Assembly (NCBI GenBank): GCA_963971305.1
Contig: OZ020306.1
Span: forward strand, 36,601,512-36,665,511
Source: Arcuatula senhousia
Taxonomy: Eukaryota > Mollusca > Bivalvia > Mytilida > Mytilidae
DNA: 64,000 bases
Reading direction: 5' to 3'
Under the pieces are notes generated by a model that was not told the origin of the DNA, made no database searches, and saw nothing but the letters and a program-made list of their open reading frames with translations. Both the position numbers and the translations under genes were made by a program. Shown one piece after another: positions 58,001 to 64,000 of the stretch. The stretch's first letter is position 1; every line of letters starts with the position of its first letter.

Positions 58001-61000
58001 GTTGAATACGACATAAGCTTCGCTACGATCAACGGATGCTTCGTTGAATACAACATATCTACGCCTCCCTACTATCAGTGGATGTCTGGTCGAATACAAC
58101 ACATGCCTCGCTACTATCAACGCATGTCTGGTTGAATACAACACATGCCTCGCTTCTATCAACGGATGGCCTTGTTGAATCCAACACATGCTTCGCTTCT
58201 ATCAATAGATTAAAAACGAAAGAATATGGAATATGTGCCAACAAGACACGATCCACATATTGAAATGATTTTAATAAATGTTCAGAAGCAAAATTTCACT
58301 GCGTGTGAAGCGCTTTTCTGGATTAACCTTCATCAGACACGCTAGGAGAAGAAAACTTGGAAAACCGGTAGAATATTAAATTTGATTAAAAAAAAAATAT
58401 TGCCAAAAAAATATTACAACAATGACTTAACAGATAAATTTATCAATTTTTAAAGAAACAGCCAAACGTTGTCAAATTTAGGAAATATGTAAACTGTGTC
58501 TTTCCAACACATATTCCAGTACTCGAAAATATATAAGAGCATACAACTGAAGCACGGGGAAGCTTTCTACGACCTCCACACAGCACTAAAGCCAAACTCT
58601 GAAATAACATTAAAAACGAAAGAATATGGAATATGTGCCAACAAGACACGATCCACATATTGAAATGATTTTAATAAATGTTCAGAAAGCAAAATTTCAC
58701 TGCGTGTGAAGCGCTTTTCTGGATTAACCTTCATCAGACACGCTAGGAGAAGAAAACTTGTAAAACCGGTAGAATATTAAATTTGATAAAAAAAAAATAT
58801 TGCCAAAAAATATTACAACAATGACTTAACAGATAAATTTATCAATTTTTAAAGAAACAGCCAAACGATGCCTGTTTGAATAGAACACATCCCTCGCTAC
58901 TATCAACGCATGTCTGGTAGAATACAACAAATGCCTCGCTTCTATCAACGGATGGCCTTGTTGAATACAACACATGCTTCGCTTCTATCAACAGATGCCT
59001 GTTTGAATAGAACACATCCCTCGCTACTATCAACGCATGTCTGGTAGAATACAACACATGCCTCGCTTCTATCAACAGATGCCTGGTTGAATACAACACA
59101 CGCTTCGTTACTTCCAACAGATGCCTGTTTGAATATAACACACGCCTCTCTACCATCAACAGATGCCTGGTTGAATACAACACACGCTTCGTTACTTCCA
59201 ACAGATGTCTGGTAAAATACCACACACGCTTCGTTATTATCAATAGATGCCTGGCTGAATTCAACATACGCCTCTTTACTTTGAACTGGTGCCTGGTTAA
59301 ATACATCACATACATAATTATTATCAACAGATGTCTGGTTGAATACAATTAACACATGCCCTGTTACTATCACTAGATGCCTGGTTGAATGCAACAAACG
59401 CCTCGTTACTATCAACAGATGCCTGGTCGAATACAACACCTGCCCCGTTTCTATCAGCAGATGCCTGGTCGAATATAACACATGCCTCGCTACTATCAAC
59501 AGATGACTGGTTGAATACAACACACATCTCGTTACTTCAAACAGATGCCTGGTTGAATACAACCCTTGTTTCTTTATTATCAACAGATGCTTGGTTGAAT
59601 ACAACACACGCCTCGTTACTACCAACAGATGCCTAGTTGAATACAACACATGCTTCGTTACTATCAACAGATGTCTGGTTGAACACAACACACGCTTCGT
59701 GACTTTCAACAGATGCCTGGTTGAATACAACACACGCCCCGTTACAATCAATGGATGCCTGGTTGAATATAACACACGGCCTCGTTACTAACAACAGATG
59801 CCTGGTTGAATACAACACACGCCTCGAGTCGTTACTATCAACACATGCCTGATTGAATACAACACAAGCCTTGTTACTATCAACAGATGCCTGGGTGAAT
59901 ACATAACACGCGGCCTCGTCACTATCAACAGCTGCCTGGTTGAATACAACATATGCCCAGTTACAATCAATGGATGCCTGGTTGAATATAACACACGCCT
60001 CGTTTCTATCAACAGATGCCTGGTTGAGTACAACACACACCTCGTTACTATCAGCGCATGCCTGATTGAATACAACACACGCCTCGTTACTATCAACAGA
60101 TGTCTGGTTAAATACAACACACGCCTCGTTACTTTCAACACATACCTGGTTGAATGCAACACACGTTTCGTTACTTTTAACAGGTGCTTAGTTGAATACA
60201 GCACACGCTTCGTTACTATCAACAGATGCCTTGTTGAATACAACACACGCCTCGTTACTTTCAACACATACCTGGTTGAATGCAACACACGTTTCGTTAC
60301 TTTTAACAGGTGCTTAGTTGAATACAGCACACGCTTCGTTACTATCAACAGATGCCTTGTTGAATACAACACACGCCTCGTTACTTTCAATACATGCATG
60401 GTTGAATGCAACACACGCCTCGTTACTTTTAACAGGTGCCTGGTTGAATACAACACAAGCCTCGTTACTTTCAACACATGCCTGATTGAATACAACACAA
60501 GGCCTCGTTACTATCAACATATGCCTGGATGAATACATAACACGCGCCCTCGTTACTATCAACACATGCCTGGTTGAAAACAACACAAGGCCTCGTTACT
60601 ATCAACATATGCCTGGATGAATATATAACACGCGGCCTCGCTACTATCAACAGATGGCTGGTTGAATGTAACACACGCCTCGTTACTATCAGCTGATGCA
60701 GTTTGATTGCAATCTGAATCACACAGATCCGTATCTTTTGCAAATTTAATACTGCAATTTTATCGATAGCAAAAAGGCATTTAGAGCCTGTGGTTCTTGA
60801 TTACCTGATCATCGGGGCATTTTGAAGCTGATTATATGATTACATCAATCATTCTTGAGTAATTCCAACACCTCTTATTTGATGACCACTTTTTAAAGAT
60901 CTTGATTGATCATTCCCAGATATCCCACATGAGGAGCCCGGGGGGGGGTTACTCTAGTATTTTATGACGGGGATGTGCATTTTATAGATTGAAAATGTTA

Positions 61001-61915
61001 CCCGAATCTATGTCTGAAAATCGTCAAAAACATACCCAAATATATGTGATTAGCAAAAAAATACCAATATCTATGTAACGAAATAAAAGTCAATTAAGGT
61101 TTTTTTTATCTATTAGAGCCTTATAAAATAAATTACAAGTCTCTTTCTTACTTAAAATGACATATTAACTTCGTTAAGACTTAAGTATCCCAAAAACACA
61201 AAAGACCCAAGTCTATGACACCTTTTCTGTTTTGACTCTGTTTGCCTATGTAAGACATCAACAAAAATGGGTACCAAATCTATGTGTACTGCTTTAAAAA
61301 AATACCCAAATATATGTAAAAAATTGTGAAAAATGGACCTATAAAAATGCACATCCCGTATATAGGTATATAGGGAGTAACCCCCCCCCCCGGGAGGAGC
61401 CCCATTTATCAATTTGCTCCTATTACCAAGTGGTGTACAGTATTACCATGTACTTTGTTTCCTTTTTAGTCCAATATACTGTGATGGGCCACTCTTACAT
61501 GCTGTACAGATGGCTAGAATATTTCCTGATGGAAAAACGTTTGTCGACATGCATCTCAAAGAAGATCCAGGTATACTATCACTCATATTCTGTAGACATT
61601 CAGGACATAAAAAACCTTCCCGATAGAACGGAGATTCTACCGAAAGGTAACGGATGAAACACGACAGTAGACGTCGCGAAAAACATTGCCTATGTACGAG
61701 GCTTTGGTGTTTAAAATAGTGGCCACTAATTAAGTCATCAAGAGGTAATTTTAGTTAAGTGTGATTTTGTTCTCTTATTTTCCAGGTGTTGTTTTAGCAG
61801 CATTTAATTCCTTACCAAATACAACCAAAGAAACATTGGAACGTTTTGTAGCACAGTACTTCTCGGGACCTGGCGAGGAACTTGAACAATGGCAACCAAC
61901 GGACTACGTCAAATT
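54990..61915 (+). CDS. TREH: Trehalase (GH37), exons 1-3 of a gene running past the window
   Basis: Spliced exons 54990-55063, 61470-61570 and 61786-61915 join in phases 2 and 1 without a stop. The product is a signal peptide followed by CDSPIYCDGPLLHAVQ, then PDGKTFVDM, then VVLAAFNSLP and FSGPGEELEQWQPTDY. This run of motifs is diagnostic of the animal trehalase N-terminus. Trehalase splits trehalose into two glucose units; the signal peptide predicts a secreted or membrane-tethered form. The two GH37 signature motifs and the catalytic acid/base residues would lie in later exons not present here. The 3' end is open at phase 2 (61915). Intron 1 is 6.4 kb and holds a large 42-bp minisatellite. 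The gene is divergent from the C2CD2-like gene, with starts 3.7 kb apart. Confidence 0.9.
55755..55943 (+). repeat. Flank duplication, copy 1
   Basis: The sequence from 'gatcagatactcatacta' through 'tatgccagactcggaat' to 'aatttgtaaagatatcta' recurs at about 57790-57970 with scattered changes. Each copy directly precedes a block of the 42-bp array. Confidence 0.8.
55944..57787 (+). repeat. 42-bp minisatellite, block A (about 44 units)
   Basis: Typical unit: GTTACTATCAACAGATGCCT followed by GGTTGAATACAACACACGCC and TC. Units near 55950-56400 carry 'gct(a/t)ctatcaacgg', later ones 'gttactatcaacag'. Because 42 is a multiple of 3, four of the six frames lack a stop in the consensus, which explains the many overlapping open frames on both strands. 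Not a coding region. Lies in trehalase intron 1. Confidence 0.93.
57788..57960 (+). repeat. Flank duplication, copy 2
   Basis: Second copy of the 55755-55943 segment, lying between array blocks A and B. Confidence 0.8.
57961..58209 (+). repeat. 42-bp minisatellite, block B (about 6 units)
   Basis: Same unit as block A, of the 'gct(a/t)ctatcaacg' subtype. Ends abruptly at 'tcaatagat', where the 58210 segment begins. Confidence 0.9.
58210..58866 (+). repeat. Insert in the array with a 401-bp-offset internal duplication
   Basis: The segment 58210-58468, from TTAAAAACGAAAGAATATGG to CAGCCAAACG, is repeated at 58611-58866 with few changes. About 140 bp of single-copy sequence lies between. It sits between 42-bp array blocks B and C. 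Confidence 0.85.
58867..60705 (+). repeat. 42-bp minisatellite, block C (about 44 units)
   Basis: Same 42-bp unit. Contains a higher-order 126-bp repeat (three units): the segment starting 60121 recurs from 60247. A few units carry 1-6 base insertions (for example 'gcggcctcg', 'ctcgagtcg'), which break the reading frames. Confidence 0.92.
60934..61403. mobile_element. 470-bp MITE-like element in trehalase intron 1
   Basis: Inverted ends: 'cccgggggggggttactc' at left and 'gagtaaccccccccccc' at right, followed inward by 'gggatgtgcatttta' and its inverse. Contains repeated 'acccaaatatatgt' blocks. Ends 66 bp before trehalase exon 2. Confidence 0.7.
61470..61570 (+). CDS. TREH: Trehalase exon 2
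   Basis: 101 nt after a CCTTTTTAG acceptor, ending at a GTATAC donor. Encodes PIYCDGPLLHAVQMARIF and DGKTFVDMHLKEDP, matching the conserved first block of animal trehalases. Confidence 0.9.
61786..61915 (+). CDS. TREH: Trehalase exon 3
   Basis: 130 nt between a TTTTCCAG acceptor and a GTAAGT donor. Encodes GVVLAAFNSLPN, a Thr/Glu-rich helix, and YFSGPGEELEQWQPTDY, the second conserved block. The next exon is not found before 64000. Confidence 0.9.
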
Positions 61916-62165
61916 GTAAGTATATCAGAATTAAAAGAGATGTGCCTATAGCAGGCTGGAACCGCTTACTCTTCCGGAGCACATGAGTTCACTTTCATTA
62001 CGACTAAAGTTTGCGTTGTTAATTGATATTCAGTAGTTTTTGTGTTTCCGTGTTTTTTTTATGTTATCTGTTTTATCGTCCTGTCCTTGCTAAATTTGTG
62101 TTAACTGTTTTTTTTTATCTGCCCTTATGGACTTTGATATTCGGATACCTCATTGGGGTGTGTTC

Positions 62166-63592
62166 CCCGAACGCCTACTGGATAAAAACAACACCTCATT
62201 AGGAAGGGGGATTAAGGGGCCTATCAAGGGGAATGCATTAATTAAGGTTTCCTAAATTTACCTTGAAAATATTAGAATATAGAATATGTTGAGAAATTAC
62301 TGAATGGACAAGAAAACCTAATATAACATCTATAAGAATGAATGCTTTCAAAATTATAAATTAAATTGAAAATGACTGAAAAGTTAGAAATATACATTAT
62401 TTATTAATAATATATAAAATAATGTCTTCATGGTTAAAAATAAAAGAGATATTATCAAAATAGATGCTTTGAGAATAAAATGAAAGCTCTCTCTATAACC
62501 ACAGGAACTTGCTCCCCTCTATCAATATTTTGTTAAAAGTCTATGTATGTGCATTGACTCTAACAAAATATTAAAAAAGGGGAGCAAGTCCCTGTGTTTA
62601 TAACTGAAATGTTTGTTTATGAATCAGGACAATAAAACACATCTATTACAAATACTTAGTTCAATTCTTTTTACTTCTTTTGACCTGTTCTTTTTCATCC
62701 CCTCTAGCCCCAATTTTTTCAGTCGTCTGCAAAATTTTATTTTGATCTTTTGCAAGGAATTACATAGATCTATATAATTCCTTGTCTTTTGTAAAGTATC
62801 ATATTCATTTCTGGTTAATTTTCTTGAAAATTGCAGAAAACTTTATCAAAATGGATAAAACAAAAAAAAAGGTTGCCAGTTTGCCCCATATTTTCAAGAA
62901 ATTTGGATGAGAATCTGTGAATTATTTTATTATGGCCTAACTGGACAAGTTTTCTTACAATAATAAGACTTTAAATACTTTGTTCTCAAATTTTGATAAC
63001 AATGACACTGAAAAACAAAATGATATTCATCTTCTATAATAACATTTAAAACACTCATATTAGACTTTCAATTAGGTTTTCTACTGAATGATAATGTTAT
63101 GAAATGACAACTGAAGTTTAAGTAAGAAATCTATAAAAAAAAAAAGAGGTTTTATTAGATATCGGTGAGATTTTGTAAGAAATCCGGCATTGAAGACATA
63201 TATTATCAACAACATGTTTATGCAAGAAACATTTTGTTAAGTTTTAAGCATTTCAAACAAATATTGCTTATGTTGTCCATATATACTTTCTGTTACAAAA
63301 AGAAAATGTAAAATGTTTTAACTTTAAATTTGTCTGCTAAAATATATCATTGCAACTACAGAATAAAATAATGAACACACACAAGCAAAGACACAAAAGA
63401 AATTATTATTTTAACTAAGTTTTGTGAAAGTCAAAATCTAGATTATAATATGAAATTTCTTATACATATTCCATTTGGATATTTTACCTATACCAAATGA
63501 ACAAGTGACATTAATTAAAACACCCCTTAGAATGCCCCTTAATCCCATATATTAATTAGATGTTTATTTAGTCCAGTAGGCGTTCGGGTCAA
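62166..63592. mobile_element. 1.4-kb inverted-repeat element in trehalase intron 3
   Basis: Left end begins CCCGAACGCCTACTGGA and runs to 'gggattaaggggc' (62218); the inverse ends at 63592 with about 55-bp arms of moderate identity. Inside lies a second inverted repeat (about 62500-62606, CAGG-ACTTGCTCCCC / GGGGAGCAAGTCC-TG). No transposase frame. Confidence 0.65.
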
Positions 63593-64000
63593 CAACAAAC
63601 CCTCATTGGTACCTCTGCTTCCAATCTGGGACATTCGTATATCGAAGTCCGAAAAGGCTTAGACTATTTCTAAATCAGTAGATACATAAGCCAACAATAC
63701 ATTTAAACATATACCATACCAAAACACATACAAAGACTTGACTTTGTGACGGATCCAGAAATTTTCAAATAAGGGGTGCACAATTTAATAGATTTTTTCA
63801 CACAGTTCCTAACCAAATTTTCCAGTCAAACGGGAGATGCGCCGGTTCTAAATCCGCTTTTTTTTAACTGAACAATCAGCATCACGAACTCATATTGAAA
63901 CGACTATCGAGGAGAGTAAACTGGATCAGTCCGGAAAAAATAAGCAGTTCCTGTTTGTTGAAACACCACCGAGGGTGGGGGGGGGGGGGGGGCAACTTCC
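63593..64000. other. Remainder of trehalase intron 3
   Basis: No exon found. A fragment resembling 11810-12000 (inverted) is present at about 63740-63860, and a long G-run at 63974-63992 closes the window. Confidence 0.4.

Noticed and set aside
56000..60700. tRNA or other structured RNA genes
   Set aside because: No cloverleaf or A/B-box pattern was found here or elsewhere in the window by eye.
55944..60705. CRISPR-like array of regular repeats
   Set aside because: The repeats are directly adjacent 42-bp units with no unique spacers, in a eukaryotic intron.
55929..60743. Long open frames on both strands (up to 276 codons) as repeat-protein genes
   Set aside because: They follow from a stop-free unit whose length is a multiple of 3; four frames are open at once, frames break at small insertions, and there is no conserved start or splice context.

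Overview
This is eukaryotic, AT-rich, intron-rich DNA with small exons, very long introns and dense non-autonomous repeats. The repeat style (tandem-core elements carrying 'ggacggacgg' tracts, hairpin-ended elements, many short inverted-repeat elements) and the two proteins encoded suggest a bivalve mollusc, most likely a mussel. That assignment is inference from pattern; no search was run. There are no bacterial-style genes, and most long open frames are chance reading of repeats.

Three protein-coding loci can be supported. (1) A 3'-terminal exon of an unrecognised gene on the + strand (6653-6793). (2) A complete 15-exon gene on the - strand, start near 51271 and stop at 15985, encoding a 717-residue C2CD2/C2CD2L (TMEM24)-type lipid-transfer protein. 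Every splice phase closes and the exons sum to 2154 nt. It has an N-terminal membrane segment, an SMP-like lipid-transfer domain, a C2 domain, and a Ser/Arg/Lys-rich tail with two polybasic clusters. (3) The first three exons of a trehalase gene (GH37) on the + strand (54990-61915): a signal-peptide exon 6.4 kb upstream, then two exons of the N-terminal trehalase domain. The rest lies beyond the window.

Layout: 1-6650 repeats and inverted-repeat elements; 6653-6793 terminal exon; 6971-15984 repeats and 3' flank; 15985-51271 the C2CD2-like gene, whose introns hold most of the repeats, a reverse-transcriptase relic and a Ty3/gypsy-type integrase relic; 51272-54989 a divergent intergenic region with a 52-bp minisatellite; 54990-64000 the 5' part of the trehalase gene. 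Trehalase intron 1 carries the most striking feature, about 4 kb of 42-bp minisatellite in three blocks with duplicated flanks.

No prokaryote-like defence or biosynthetic system is present. The best candidates for something new are the duplicated polybasic tail of the C2CD2-like protein with a possible alternative stop, the 42-bp array with its segmental duplications, the hairpin-ended elements that share ends but carry different cores, and the element with phased GTTCGCC motifs in its termini.
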